NCBI RefSeq assembly: GCF_025195125.1
Contig: NZ_JAMGSL010000003.1
Location: 318,362 to 382,361 of the forward strand
Reading direction: 5' to 3'
Source: Streptomyces sp. Je 1-79
Lineage (GTDB): Bacteria; Actinomycetota; Actinomycetes; Streptomycetales; Streptomycetaceae
Length of the DNA stretch: 64,000 nucleotides
Shown here: positions 9,146 through 18,049 of the stretch, piece by piece
How positions within the stretch are numbered: position 1 is the stretch's first letter
How the letters are laid out: the number at the start of each line of letters is the position of its first letter
The notes under the pieces: generated by a model
Databases searched by the model: none
Told to the model about the DNA's origin: nothing
What the model saw: only the letters and a program-made list of their open reading frames with translations
Made by a program: the position numbers and the translations under genes

Positions 9146-9152
9146 GGGATCC

Positions 9153-9208
9153 ATCGTACCCAGATACTTGACAACATGAAATATCCAGGCGCATGGTTGT
9201 TTCAGTTG
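9153..9208. promoter_or_regulatory. Divergent control region between MarR gene and oxidoreductase
   Basis: On the minus strand, TACGAT (9153-9158) is a -10 candidate 7 bases before the MarR ATG. On the plus strand, a perfect TTGACA (9168-9173) is a -35 candidate for the oxidoreductase, with CATGGT 18 bases downstream. An imperfect inverted repeat, CAACATGAAA (9172-9181) with TTTCAGTTG (9200-9208), spans the plus-strand promoter and could be the MarR operator. The spot is clearly AT-richer than its surroundings. Confidence 0.5.
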
Positions 9209-9243
9209 ATGAAGTAATTTTCTGTTCCCAGGAGGCAAGGCCG

Positions 9244-10263
9244 ATGTCCGTACTTCCCGCGTCCAGCCGTGAGTGGCACCTCGTCGCCCGCCCGCACGGC
9301 TGGCCCACCCCCGCGGACTTCGCGCTCCGTGAGACCCCCGTGACCGAGCCCGCCGAGGGCCGGATCCTGGTCAAGAACCTGCACTTCTCCGTCGACCCGT
9401 ACATGCGGGGCCGGATGAACGACGTGAAGTCGTACGTTCCGCCGTTCAAGCTGGACCACCCCATGGACGGCGGCGCGGTCGGCGAGGTCGTCGCGTCCAA
9501 CGCGGAGGGCTTCGCCGTCGGCGACCACGTCCTGCACGGCCTCGGCTGGCGTGAGTACGCCGACGTGCCGGCCAAGCACGCCACCAAGGTCGACCCGGAG
9601 CTGGCCCCCCTCTCCACGTACCTCGGCGTCCTCGGCATGACGGGCCTCACCGCCTACGCCGGGCTCTTCGAGGTCGCCTCCTTCAAGGAGGGCGACGCGG
9701 TCTTCGTCTCCGGCGCGGCCGGCGCCGTCGGCAGCCAGGTCGGCCAGATGGCGAAGCTCAGGGGCGCGTCGCGGGTCATCGGCTCCGCCGGCTCCGACGA
9801 GAAGGTCAAGCTGCTCGTCGAGGAGTACGGCTTCGACGCCGCCTTCAACTACAAGAACGGCCCGGTCAAGGAGCAGCTGCGCGAGGCCGCCCCGGACGGC
9901 ATCGACGTCTACTTCGACAACGTCGGCGGCGACCACCTCGAAGCCGCGATCTCCTCGCTGAACGTGCACGGCCGCGCCACCATCTGCGGCATGATCGCGC
10001 AGTACAACGACACCGAGCCGGTGCCCGGACCGCGGAACATGGCGATGATCATCGGCAAGCGGCTGCGCCTCCAGGGCGTGCTCGTCGGCGACCACTACGA
10101 CCTCCAGCCGCAGTTCGTCCAGGAGGTCGGCGGCTGGCTGCGTTCCGGCGAGCTGAAGTACGGCGAGACCTTCGTCGAGGGCATCGAGAACGGGGCGGAG
10201 GCCTTCCTCGGTCTGCTCCGCGGGGAGAACACCGGAAAGATGATCGTCTCGCTGACCCGTTAG
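9244..10263 (+). CDS. NADP-dependent zinc-free MDR oxidoreductase
   Basis: A 339-residue medium-chain dehydrogenase/reductase of the leukotriene B4 dehydrogenase/YncB group, which reduces the C=C bond of enones and related reactive carbonyls with NADPH. Key motifs are DPYMRGRM near residue 50, the Rossmann motif GAAGAVGSQVGQ near 155, and YFDNVGGD near 225. No zinc ligands are present. AGGAGG at 9230-9235 sits 8 bases before ATG 9244, which settles the start. An Ohr-type peroxidase gene follows after 63 bases, and a MarR regulator is divergent, suggesting a small detoxification unit. Confidence 0.88.
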   Translation: MSVLPASSREWHLVARPHGWPTPADFALRETPVTEPAEGRILVKNLHFSVDPYMRGRMNDVKSYVPPFKLDHPMDGGAVGEVVASNAEGFAVGDHVLHGLGWREYADVPAKHATKVDPELAPLSTYLGVLGMTGLTAYAGLFEVASFKEGDAVFVSGAAGAVGSQVGQMAKLRGASRVIGSAGSDEKVKLLVEEYGFDAAFNYKNGPVKEQLREAAPDGIDVYFDNVGGDHLEAAISSLNVHGRATICGMIAQYNDTEPVPGPRNMAMIIGKRLRLQGVLVGDHYDLQPQFVQEVGGWLRSGELKYGETFVEGIENGAEAFLGLLRGENTGKMIVSLTR

Positions 10264-10326
10264 TCTTCCCTCAGCCGTCGCGATCGTGGGCGCGAGTCGC
10301 GGCGAACCAGCAGAAGGAAGACCCAG

Positions 10327-10749
<423 letters not shown>

Positions 10750-10771
10750 ATTTTGCGCGTAGGCTGAAGAG

Positions 10772-10801
10772 GACCGCACCCCGACCGACCGGGGTGCGGT
10801 C
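10772..10801 (+). terminator. Rho-independent-type hairpin after ohr
   Basis: An 11-bp perfect stem (10772-10782 with 10791-10801) and 8-base loop lie 22 bases after the ohr stop, followed by TTCTCC. Confidence 0.8.
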
Positions 10802-10832
10802 TTCTCCGTCCCGGCCGGCCCGGGACGCCCGA

Positions 10833-10838
10833 TAGGGT
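10833..10838 (+). promoter_or_regulatory. -10 box TAGGGT for the EI24 gene
   Basis: TAGGGT matches the Streptomyces housekeeping -10 pattern and ends 7 bases before ATG 10846, so transcription would start at or next to the start codon. No clear -35 is visible. GGGTGA could instead be read as a ribosome-binding site. Confidence 0.45.
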
Positions 10839-10845
10839 GATCGAC

Positions 10846-11655
10846 ATGCGAGATTTCGGGGCCGGGTTCGGTTATCTGGTACAGGGGCAGAAGTGGGTGG
10901 GCCGGCACGGCCGGTGGTTCGGGTTCGGGCTGCTGCCCGGCCTCGTGACCCTCCTGCTGTACGTGGGCGCGATCATCGGTCTCGGCTACGGCGCCGACGA
11001 CCTGACCGCCTGGGCGACGCCCTTCGCCGACGACTGGACCTCCCCCTGGCAGGGGATCCTCCGCGGCTTCCTCACCGGCCTCGTCTTCGCTTTCGGGTTC
11101 TTCCTCGCGGTCATCACCTTCACCGCCGTGACCCTGCTGGTCGGCCAGCCCTTCTACGAGTCGCTGTCCGAGCAGGTCGACCGCACGGAAGGCGGCGAGG
11201 TCCCCGAGTCCGGCCTGCCGCTCTGGCGCGAGCTGTGGATCTCCGCGCGCGACAGCCTCCGCGTCGTGCTGCGGGTCGCCCTCTACGGCATCCTGCTCTT
11301 CGCCTGCGGCTTCATCCCCGTCGTCGGCCAGACGGTCGTCCCGGTCGTCGGCTTCTGCGTCTCCGGCTTCTTCCTCGCCGAGGAGCTGACGGCCGTCGCG
11401 CTCCAGCGCCGCGGCGTCGAGCTGAAGGAGCGCCTCGGCATGCTCCGCGGCCGCCGGATGCTCACCCTGGGCTTCGGCGTCCCGCTGACCCTCTCGTTCC
11501 TGGTCCCGTTCGTCGCCGTGTTCCTGATGCCGGGCGCGGTCGCGGGCGCGACCCTGATGGTCCGCGACCTGACGGGCGAGGCGGCGCCCCCCGAGGACGG
11601 CAAGCCCGCCCCCGTGCCGGCCGGCGCCCCGCACCCGTACCACCCGGGGGCGTAA
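10846..11655 (+). CDS. EI24/CysZ-like membrane protein
   Basis: A 269-residue integral membrane protein with about four to six hydrophobic segments (near residues 26-50, 70-100, 140-185 and 210-240). The pattern, including QPFYESLSEQVD after the second segment, matches the EI24/CysZ family. CysZ supports sulphate uptake in proteobacteria; in actinomycetes the role is untested. The C-terminus is a short Pro-rich tail. ATG 10846 is preferred over GTG 10837, because the TAGGGT box sits at a leaderless distance from it. Confidence 0.8.
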   Translation: MRDFGAGFGYLVQGQKWVGRHGRWFGFGLLPGLVTLLLYVGAIIGLGYGADDLTAWATPFADDWTSPWQGILRGFLTGLVFAFGFFLAVITFTAVTLLVGQPFYESLSEQVDRTEGGEVPESGLPLWRELWISARDSLRVVLRVALYGILLFACGFIPVVGQTVVPVVGFCVSGFFLAEELTAVALQRRGVELKERLGMLRGRRMLTLGFGVPLTLSFLVPFVAVFLMPGAVAGATLMVRDLTGEAAPPEDGKPAPVPAGAPHPYHPGA

Positions 11656-11681
11656 CCCCGACGGGAAGGACGCTCGACCGC

Positions 11682-12395
11682 TCAGCCCACCGTGGCCAGG
11701 GCGAACCCCTCCTTGTCCCGGCCCGCGTCGGCGATCCGCTCGCCGTCCGGGCCCCAGGCGCCGCTGAACCCCTCGCACGTGCCCTCCTCGCTCTCCCCGA
11801 AGACGTTGGCCATCACGACGTACAGCCCGAAGTCCCTGGCCCGTGCCGGATAGACCGTGTCGAACGAGTCGTTGCCGACCGAGAGCACCGAGCTCGCCAG
11901 ATAGACCGTGCACCCGTCGGCGGCCGCCCGGTCGGCCAGCTCGGGGAACCGGTTGTCGTAGCAGGTGGCGAGCGCGAAGCGGGTGCCGTCGAGGGTGAAG
12001 CGGCCGTCGGCCTCGCCCGGGGCGAAGACCTCGTTCTCGAAGCCGTGCAGATGGATCTTGTCGTAGCGGGTGAGGATCTCGCCGTCGGGGCCGATGACGA
12101 GCGAGGTGAGTCCCGGCCGGCCGTCGGCCGTGAGCACCGGGCCGTTGACGACGGCCGCCGCACCGGCGGCGCGACAGGCCTCCCGTACCGGTTCGAGTCG
12201 CTCGTCGTCCTCGGCGAGATGGACGGCCTGGGTGTTCCGGATGAGGGTCGGCTCGTAGCCGGTGAGGGCCAGCTCGGGCAGGACGACGACCCGTGCGCCC
12301 TCGGCGCCCGCCCGTCGGATCAGGTCGGCCACCGTACGGACGTTGGCGTCGATGTCCCCGGCGACCGGGGCGAACTGCGCTGCTGCGACGATCAT
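11682..12395 (-). CDS. Carbon-nitrogen hydrolase (nitrilase superfamily)
   Basis: A 237-residue single-domain nitrilase-fold amidohydrolase. The catalytic triad is visible: Glu41 in LPELALTGYE, Lys113 in YDKIHLHG and Cys145 in ATCYDNRFPE. The family hydrolyses or condenses amides; the closest groups act on omega-amides or N-carbamoyl compounds. ATG 12395 follows a GGGAG site 4 bases upstream, though two ATGs just upstream are also possible. The convergent EI24 gene ends 26 bases away. The substrate cannot be told from sequence. Confidence 0.85.
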   Translation of the reverse strand: MIVAAAQFAPVAGDIDANVRTVADLIRRAGAEGARVVVLPELALTGYEPTLIRNTQAVHLAEDDERLEPVREACRAAGAAAVVNGPVLTADGRPGLTSLVIGPDGEILTRYDKIHLHGFENEVFAPGEADGRFTLDGTRFALATCYDNRFPELADRAAADGCTVYLASSVLSVGNDSFDTVYPARARDFGLYVVMANVFGESEEGTCEGFSGAWGPDGERIADAGRDKEGFALATVG

Positions 12396-12448
12396 GGCTC
12401 CCATCATCCCGCCCGCTCCCGTGTGCGGGAACCCCGGGCGGGCAGCGG

Positions 12449-13696
12449 TCAGGAGGCGGCCACGGCGATGATCGCCCGCACCTGGGCGATGATGTCCACC
12501 CGATTGCGTACGAACTCGGCGTCCGTGACCGCGCCCGTCGCCGGGTCCGTGTTGCCGGCGCCGAACTGCAGTACCGGGGTGTGGACATGGCCGCCGGGCA
12601 GCTCCCGCAGACCGAGCCGGTCGCGGAGCAGGGTCGCGCGGTAGGCGATCTCGTTGGAGAGGTAGTCCCCGCCGCCGCCCGCGCGGGCCGTGGAGCCCGG
12701 CGTCGGCCCGTCCGCGCGGGTCACGGGCGCGGTCCCGCCCGCCGGGATCTCCGTCACCGCCGTGTTGTCCCGCACCGGGAAGCGACCGGTGTCCGCCCCG
12801 ACGATCGAGGCGTACGGAAGGGTGGTCGCCGTCCACTGGGGCTGCGTGGCCGGGTCGTCGACCGGGACGGTCTCCGTGCGCGAGAGGTTCTCGTTGTCGG
12901 CGAAGCCGCCCCGCCAGGCCCCGTTGAACCGCTCGATGTCGAAGCGGCCGATCCGGCCCTGGCTGACCGTGGTGAAGAGGTCCGCCTTCGGCAGCTGATC
13001 CCGCAGGGTCCGCTCGACCGTGCCGTCGGCGAAGTCCTGCCAGCGGACGGGGAAGACGGCCGTCTCGATCCGGGCGAGGCCTCCGTCCGCCGTCCGGATC
13101 ACGGTGCCGTCCAGCGCCAGCGCGGTCGCCCCGGAGGGGTTGGAGATCCGGACGGCCCGGTCGAGCGTGAACGGGTCGAAGCCGGTCATCAGGATCCGCT
13201 TGACGCCCTTGCCCGTCGGCCCGCCCCGCGCGAAGCGGATCGAGTCCTGCCCGCGCGAGGAGCGTTCGAGCCGGTCGAGCAGCCGGTTCCGGCCCGTCTC
13301 GTCGAGCCGGAACTCCGGCTGCCAGGCGCGTAGTTCACGGGTCATGCCCAGGCGCGCCCAGTACAGCGGCCGGTCGTCGTCCCGGCTCAGGTCGCCCCGT
13401 ACGTGACGCCCCTGCGCCCGGTCCACCGCCTCCCGCCAGAGCCGCGCCCCGTGCCGTACGACCGCGCGCTCGGCCTCCCGGTACGACTCCGCCCCGGCGA
13501 GGGCGCGGGCGAACTCCGGTGCCACGCCGTCGAATCCGCCGCGGCGCAGGATCTCCTGAGGGGCGGCACGGTCGAGCCGCGCCTCCTCGACGGTGCACGA
13601 GCAGACCGCGTCGGCCGACGCGGGGGGTGTCGCCACGACGAGCGTGGCGGTGATCAGCGCGAGACCGAGCGAGGTGTGACGTATCCGGGACAGCAC
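12449..13696 (-). CDS. Secreted pyroglutamyl-peptidase-like protein lacking catalytic Cys
   Basis: A 415-residue protein with a Sec signal peptide (hydrophobic core about 8-26, cleavage near ASADA). The C-terminal two-thirds resemble peptidase family C15, pyroglutamyl peptidase I, starting at the ILMTGFDPF motif. The catalytic Cys normally found in a (A/G)G.Y.CN motif is Ser347 here (GGDYLSNE), while the His motif is kept (GGHVHTP, His372). The enzyme may be inactive, Ser-dependent or a binding protein. About 150 extra N-terminal residues form a separate helical region. GTG 13696 follows GGAGGG, which decides the start over longer forms running into repeat DNA. Confidence 0.75.
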   Translation of the reverse strand: MLSRIRHTSLGLALITATLVVATPPASADAVCSCTVEEARLDRAAPQEILRRGGFDGVAPEFARALAGAESYREAERAVVRHGARLWREAVDRAQGRHVRGDLSRDDDRPLYWARLGMTRELRAWQPEFRLDETGRNRLLDRLERSSRGQDSIRFARGGPTGKGVKRILMTGFDPFTLDRAVRISNPSGATALALDGTVIRTADGGLARIETAVFPVRWQDFADGTVERTLRDQLPKADLFTTVSQGRIGRFDIERFNGAWRGGFADNENLSRTETVPVDDPATQPQWTATTLPYASIVGADTGRFPVRDNTAVTEIPAGGTAPVTRADGPTPGSTARAGGGGDYLSNEIAYRATLLRDRLGLRELPGGHVHTPVLQFGAGNTDPATGAVTDAEFVRNRVDIIAQVRAIIAVAAS

Positions 13697-13713
13697 GGGC
13701 GAGCCCTCCGTCG

Positions 13714-13800
13714 GGGGTCGGGAAACCCAGGTCGGGGTGACCTGGGTTCGGGAACACGGGTCGGGAGACCCAGGCCGGGGAGACCCGGGTCGGGAACCGG
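13714..13800. repeat. Short GGGTCGGGA/GACCCAGG repeat cluster
   Basis: Four or five degenerate units built on GGTCGGG and ACCCAGG or ACCTGGG stand in alternating orientation upstream of the C15-like gene. They can fold into several alternative hairpins. The segment lies between the divergently spaced gene start at 13696 and the TetR stop at 13846. Confidence 0.6.
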
Positions 13801-13845
13801 CTCGCGCAGTATCCCGACTCGCCCGCAACTCCCGCTACGGTGCCC

Positions 13846-14415
13846 TCACTTGTCGCTTCCGTACAGCAGGCGCAGAAAGTCCCGGAACGCCTCCGGCATG
13901 TCGACCGCCGCCGGGTCGAGCAGCCACTGGTACTGCAGCCCGTCCATCACGGCCGTCAGGATCGGCGCCGCCCGCTCCGGGGTCAGCCCGCTCGGCAGCC
14001 GCTCGCCGAACTCCAGGCGCAGGACGTTCGCCATCTCGTCGCGGACCTGGCTGTAGCGCTCGGTGAAGAACGCGCGCGCCGGATGGTCCTCGGTCACGCT
14101 CTCGCCGAGCAGGGCCGAGAAGGTCTGCACGATCCCCGGCCGCATCGCGTTGTACTCGACGAGCGAGTCGATCAGGTTGAGCCGCCAGCCCTCGCGCGAG
14201 CCGGCCCCGCTGGTGTCCCACTTGTCGCGCTCCGCGAGGACCGCGACGAGCAGGGCCTCCTTCGTGGGGAAGTAGTGCAGCAGACCCTGCTGCGTCAGCC
14301 CGACCCGCTCGGCGACGGCGCCGAGCGACGCGCCCCGGTAGCCGCGCTCGGCGATCACTTCGAGGGCCGCGCCCACGATGTCCGCCCGCCGCTCCTCGCT
14401 CCTGGCCCGCACCAT
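13846..14415 (-). CDS. TetR-family regulator
   Basis: A 189-residue TetR repressor. The N-terminal helix-turn-helix covers about residues 9-50 (IVGAALEVIAERGYRGASLGAVAERVGLTQQGLLHYFPTK), followed by a helical ligand-binding domain. It is divergent from the GH3 beta-glucosidase gene with 158 bases between, so control of that gene by a sugar or glycoside signal is likely but inferred. The ATG at 14415 is preceded by GAGAGGGGG at a somewhat long distance. Confidence 0.87.
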   Translation of the reverse strand: MVRARSEERRADIVGAALEVIAERGYRGASLGAVAERVGLTQQGLLHYFPTKEALLVAVLAERDKWDTSGAGSREGWRLNLIDSLVEYNAMRPGIVQTFSALLGESVTEDHPARAFFTERYSQVRDEMANVLRLEFGERLPSGLTPERAAPILTAVMDGLQYQWLLDPAAVDMPEAFRDFLRLLYGSDK

Positions 14416-14484
14416 CGCCGTGGCCCCCTCTCACCGTCGCCGCCCGCCGGACGTCCCTTTTCCCTCAGGACCGTACGACATCCT

Positions 14485-14530
14485 GAGATTACGAAACAAT
14501 AACGTAACCTACCGATCTACAGGTAACCGG
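14485..14530. promoter_or_regulatory. AT-rich operator/promoter candidate, TetR-GH3 interval
   Basis: This stretch is the AT-richest of the 158-base divergent interval. It holds an imperfect inverted repeat (TAACCT at 14515-ish pairing with AGGTAA across the 14520 region) and ends in the palindrome GGTAACC. It is a reasonable site for TetR binding and for opposing promoters, but no consensus -35/-10 pair is certain. Confidence 0.35.
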
Positions 14531-14573
14531 TCCACCATGGGCGCCACAAGGACTTCAACGAGGAGGCACGCCG

Positions 14574-17009
14574 ATGGCGGAGATCAGCGCGGACACCGTT
14601 CGGGAGCAGGTCGTCGAGGCGGCTCTCGGCAAGCTCGACCTGGACACCAAGGCGCGGCTGCTGGCCGGCCAGGACATGTGGTCGCTGCCGGCCGTGCCCG
14701 AGATCGGGCTGCGGTCGATCGTGATGTCCGACGGACCGATCGGCGTCCGCGGCGTCCGCTGGACCGCCGACGACCCCTCCGTCGCCCTGCCGTCCCCGAC
14801 CGCGCTCGCCGCCGCCTGGGACCCGGCCCTCGCCCGCCGCGCCGGCCGCCTCCTCGCCCAGGAGGCCCGCCGCAAGGGCGTCGACGTCGTCCTCGCCCCC
14901 ACCGTCAACCTGCACCGCTCACCGCTCGGCGGCCGCCACTTCGAGGCGTACAGCGAGGACCCGTACCTCACCGGCGCCATCGGCACCGGCTACGTCCAGG
15001 GCGTCCAGGACGGCGGAGTCGGCACGACGGTCAAGCACTTCGTCGCCAACGACGCCGAGACCGACCGCTTCACCGTCGACAACAAGGTCGCCCCACGACC
15101 GCTGCGCGAGCTCTACCTCGCGCCCTTCGAGGCCATCGTCAAGAACGCCCGTCCCTGGGGCATCATGACCGCCTACAACCAGGTCAACGGCGTGACCATG
15201 ACCGAGCACCACGAGCTCGTCAACGAGGTCCTGCGCGGCGAGTGGGGCTTCGACGGCGCCAACGTCTCCGACTGGATGGCCGCCCGGTCCACCAAGGGCG
15301 ACATCGAGGGCGGTCTCGACGTCGTGATGCCCGGCCCGCAGACCGTGTACGGGGAGGCGCTCGCCGCCGCCGTCCGCGCCGGCGAGGTCGAGGAGCCGGC
15401 CGTCGACGCGGCCGTACGGAACGTGCTCCGGCTCGCCGCCCGCGTCGGCGCCCTCGAAGGCGCCCCGCCGGTCGTCACCCAGACCCCGCCCGCCATCGAC
15501 GGCGACGCGCTCGCCCGCGAGATCGCCCGCCGCGGCTTCGTCCTCGTACGGAACGAGAACGGCGCGCTGCCGTTCCGTCAGGGGAGCGTCGCCCTCTCCG
15601 GCGCCGCCGCCCGCGACGCCCGTGTCCTCGGCGGCGGCTCCGCCCAGGTCTTCCCCGCCCACGCCGTCTCCCCGCTCGACGGCCTCACCGCCGCGCTCCC
15701 CGAAGGCGCCCTCACCTTCAGCGTCGGCGCCGACCCCAGCGACGAACTCACCCCCGCAGAGCAGGGCTTCACCCTCCGCGCGGTCTGCCGCGACGCCGAC
15801 GGCACCGTCCTCGGCGAGGGCACCCTGCCCAACGGCCAGGTCCAGTGGATCGGCGACGACCTCCCGGCCGGCGTCACCCACGAGACCCTGCACTCCATCG
15901 AGGTCACCGGCACCTTCACCCCGCGCGAGTCCGGCGAGCACTCGTTCGGCACCCGCGGCCTCGGCGCCTACACCCTCCGCATCGCGGGCGAGACCGTCTT
16001 CGAGGGCGTCCAGGCGATGGGCCCGGAGACCGACCCCTTCGAGGCGTTCTTCGGCGCCCCCGTCGAGCGGGCCAGGATCGCCCTCACCGCGGGCGAGACC
16101 GTCGAGGTCTCCCTGCTCCACCCGCTGGACAAGGAGTTCGCGGCCCCCCTCCCGGCCGTCATGTTCTCCTTCGTCCACCTGGGGCCGCAGCGTGACCCCG
16201 ACGAACTGATCGCCGAAGCCGTCGAGGCCGCCCGCGGCGCCGAGACCGCCGTCGTGGTCGTCGCCACCACCGAGCGCGTCGAATCCGAGGGCTTCGACCG
16301 CAAGGACCTCGCCCTGCCCGGCCGCCAGGACGAACTCGTCAGCGCCGTGGCCGCCGCCAACCCGAACACCGTCGTCGTCGTCAACGCCGGCTCCCCGGTC
16401 GCGATGCCCTGGCGCGAGGAGGTCGCGGCGGTCCTGCTCAGCTGGTTCCCCGGCCAGGAGGGCGGCGCCGCGCTCGCCGACGTCCTCACCGGCGCCGCCG
16501 AGCCCAGCGGCCGGCTCCCCACCACCTGGCCCGTCGATCTCGCCGACGTCCCCGTCACCGAGGTCACCCCGACCGACGGCGAACTCGCCTACACCGAGGG
16601 CCTGTTCATCGGATACCGCGCCTGGGACAAGGCCGGCGCCACTCCCGCGTACCCCTTCGGGCACGGCCTCGGCTACACCACGTGGGCCTACGACACCCTC
16701 GAAGTCACCCCGACGGCGGCGAGGGTCCGGCTCACCAACACCGGCAGCCGCACCGGCCGCGAGGTCGTCCAGATCTACCTGGCGCCGACCGCGGACGGGG
16801 TGGAGCGCCCGGCGCGCTGGCTGGCCGGCTTCGGATCCGTCGAGGCGGGTGCGGGCGAGTCCGTCGAGGTCGAGATCCCGCTGCCGCGGCGCGCCTTCGA
16901 GATCTGGGACGAGGAGCGGCACGACTGGGCCTCTGTCCCCGGTGCGTACGAGGTCGGGGCCGCGCACTCGCTCACCGACGTGCGCCTCACCGCCACGCTG
17001 GAGGTCTGA
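14574..17009 (+). CDS. Beta-glucosidase, glycoside hydrolase family 3 with PA14 domain
   Basis: An 811-residue intracellular GH3 enzyme, as no signal peptide is present. Domains in order: the TIM-barrel (about 25-310) with the nucleophile Asp233 in VSDW and the substrate loop KHFVANDAE near 154-162; the second alpha/beta domain, interrupted by a PA14 sugar-recognition insert (about 390-535); and a C-terminal fibronectin type III-like domain (about 690-800). It releases glucose or related sugars from beta-linked oligosaccharides taken into the cell. AGGAGG lies 7 bases before the ATG. An aldose epimerase gene is convergent downstream, which suits sugar catabolism. Confidence 0.92.
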   Translation: MAEISADTVREQVVEAALGKLDLDTKARLLAGQDMWSLPAVPEIGLRSIVMSDGPIGVRGVRWTADDPSVALPSPTALAAAWDPALARRAGRLLAQEARRKGVDVVLAPTVNLHRSPLGGRHFEAYSEDPYLTGAIGTGYVQGVQDGGVGTTVKHFVANDAETDRFTVDNKVAPRPLRELYLAPFEAIVKNARPWGIMTAYNQVNGVTMTEHHELVNEVLRGEWGFDGANVSDWMAARSTKGDIEGGLDVVMPGPQTVYGEALAAAVRAGEVEEPAVDAAVRNVLRLAARVGALEGAPPVVTQTPPAIDGDALAREIARRGFVLVRNENGALPFRQGSVALSGAAARDARVLGGGSAQVFPAHAVSPLDGLTAALPEGALTFSVGADPSDELTPAEQGFTLRAVCRDADGTVLGEGTLPNGQVQWIGDDLPAGVTHETLHSIEVTGTFTPRESGEHSFGTRGLGAYTLRIAGETVFEGVQAMGPETDPFEAFFGAPVERARIALTAGETVEVSLLHPLDKEFAAPLPAVMFSFVHLGPQRDPDELIAEAVEAARGAETAVVVVATTERVESEGFDRKDLALPGRQDELVSAVAAANPNTVVVVNAGSPVAMPWREEVAAVLLSWFPGQEGGAALADVLTGAAEPSGRLPTTWPVDLADVPVTEVTPTDGELAYTEGLFIGYRAWDKAGATPAYPFGHGLGYTTWAYDTLEVTPTAARVRLTNTGSRTGREVVQIYLAPTADGVERPARWLAGFGSVEAGAGESVEVEIPLPRRAFEIWDEERHDWASVPGAYEVGAAHSLTDVRLTATLEV

Positions 17010-17023
17010 CCTCCCCATGACCG

Positions 17024-17057
17024 GCCCCGGGGCGGAACCTGACAGCCGCCCCGGGGC
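17024..17057. terminator. Bidirectional hairpin between GH3 and aldose epimerase genes
   Basis: A 12-bp stem (17024-17035 with 17046-17057) and 10-base loop sit between convergent genes. It can serve both. Confidence 0.75.
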
Positions 17058-17102
17058 TCCACCCCGTCGTTCCGCAGGCCGTTCCCTCGTTCCGTATCTC
17101 GT

Positions 17103-18038
17103 TCAGCGCGTCCCGAAGCGGAAGACGGTGGTCGAGGCGTACACGTCCCCCGGCCGCAGCACCGTCGACGGGAACTCCGGCCGGTTGGGCGAGTCCGGGA
17201 AGTGCTGGGTCTCCAGGGCGATCCCGCCCAGCTCCTCACTGGTGTACACCTGAAGCCCGGGCTCGGTCGTCTCCACCGTCACCGTACGGCCGGTCAGCGG
17301 CGCGTACAGCTCCGCGGCCGCCGCCGGACCCCCGCCGTCCAGCACGAAGTTGTGGTCCAGCGGAATCGTGAGCGGCCCGCCGGTACGGAAGTCGAGCTCC
17401 GTGCCCGCGACCTCGGCGACCTTCCCGGTCGGGACGCCCGTCGCGTCGGTCGGCGTGTACCGGCCCGCCGCGATCCGCAGCTCGTGCGCGTCACCGCCCA
17501 GGTTCCAGTACGAGTGGTTCGTCAGCGCCACCACCGTCGGCGCGTCGGTCTCCGCCCGGTAGGCGATCCGCAGCCCGCCGTCGGCGTCGAGCGTGTACGT
17601 CGCCGAGACCTCCAGGCGGCCCGGGAAGCCCTCCTCGCCGTCCGGGCTCACCCGGGACAGCCGTACCCCGCCCTCGACCTCCTCCGCGTCCCACACGCGC
17701 TTGTCGAAGCCGCGCTCCCCGCCGTGCAGACAGTTCGGACCACCGTTGCGGGCGAGGCGGTACGTCGTGCCGTCCAGCGTGAAGGAGCCGCCCGCGATCC
17801 GATTGGCGTAACGCCCCACCAGCGCGCCGAAGTACGGCTCCGGACGCTTCAGATAGCCCTCCAGATCGGGGAAGCCGAGCACCACGCCGCCCGGCACGCC
17901 GTCGCGGTCCGGCGTCTCGACCGACTGCACGATGCCGCCGTACGTCAGCACCCGCACCCGCACCGCGTCCCGCTGGAGCGTCCAACGCGTGACGTCCGTA
18001 CCGTCGACCGAACCGAAGGGCTCACCCGTGATCCTCAT
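17103..18038 (-). CDS. galM: Aldose 1-epimerase (galactose mutarotase)
   Basis: A 311-residue mutarotase interconverting alpha- and beta-anomers of aldoses. Conserved motifs: GRYANRI near residue 75, NGGPNCLHGG near 95, the catalytic His in NHSYWNLGG near 170, and the catalytic Glu in ETQHFPDSPN near the C-terminus. ATG 18038 is chosen from the conserved N-terminus. It has only a weak ribosome-binding site and lies 11 bases after the SGNH lipoprotein stop, so it is probably co-transcribed with that gene. Confidence 0.92.
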   Translation of the reverse strand: MRITGEPFGSVDGTDVTRWTLQRDAVRVRVLTYGGIVQSVETPDRDGVPGGVVLGFPDLEGYLKRPEPYFGALVGRYANRIAGGSFTLDGTTYRLARNGGPNCLHGGERGFDKRVWDAEEVEGGVRLSRVSPDGEEGFPGRLEVSATYTLDADGGLRIAYRAETDAPTVVALTNHSYWNLGGDAHELRIAAGRYTPTDATGVPTGKVAEVAGTELDFRTGGPLTIPLDHNFVLDGGGPAAAAELYAPLTGRTVTVETTEPGLQVYTSEELGGIALETQHFPDSPNRPEFPSTVLRPGDVYASTTVFRFGTR

Positions 18039-18049
18039 GATCCGGAACC

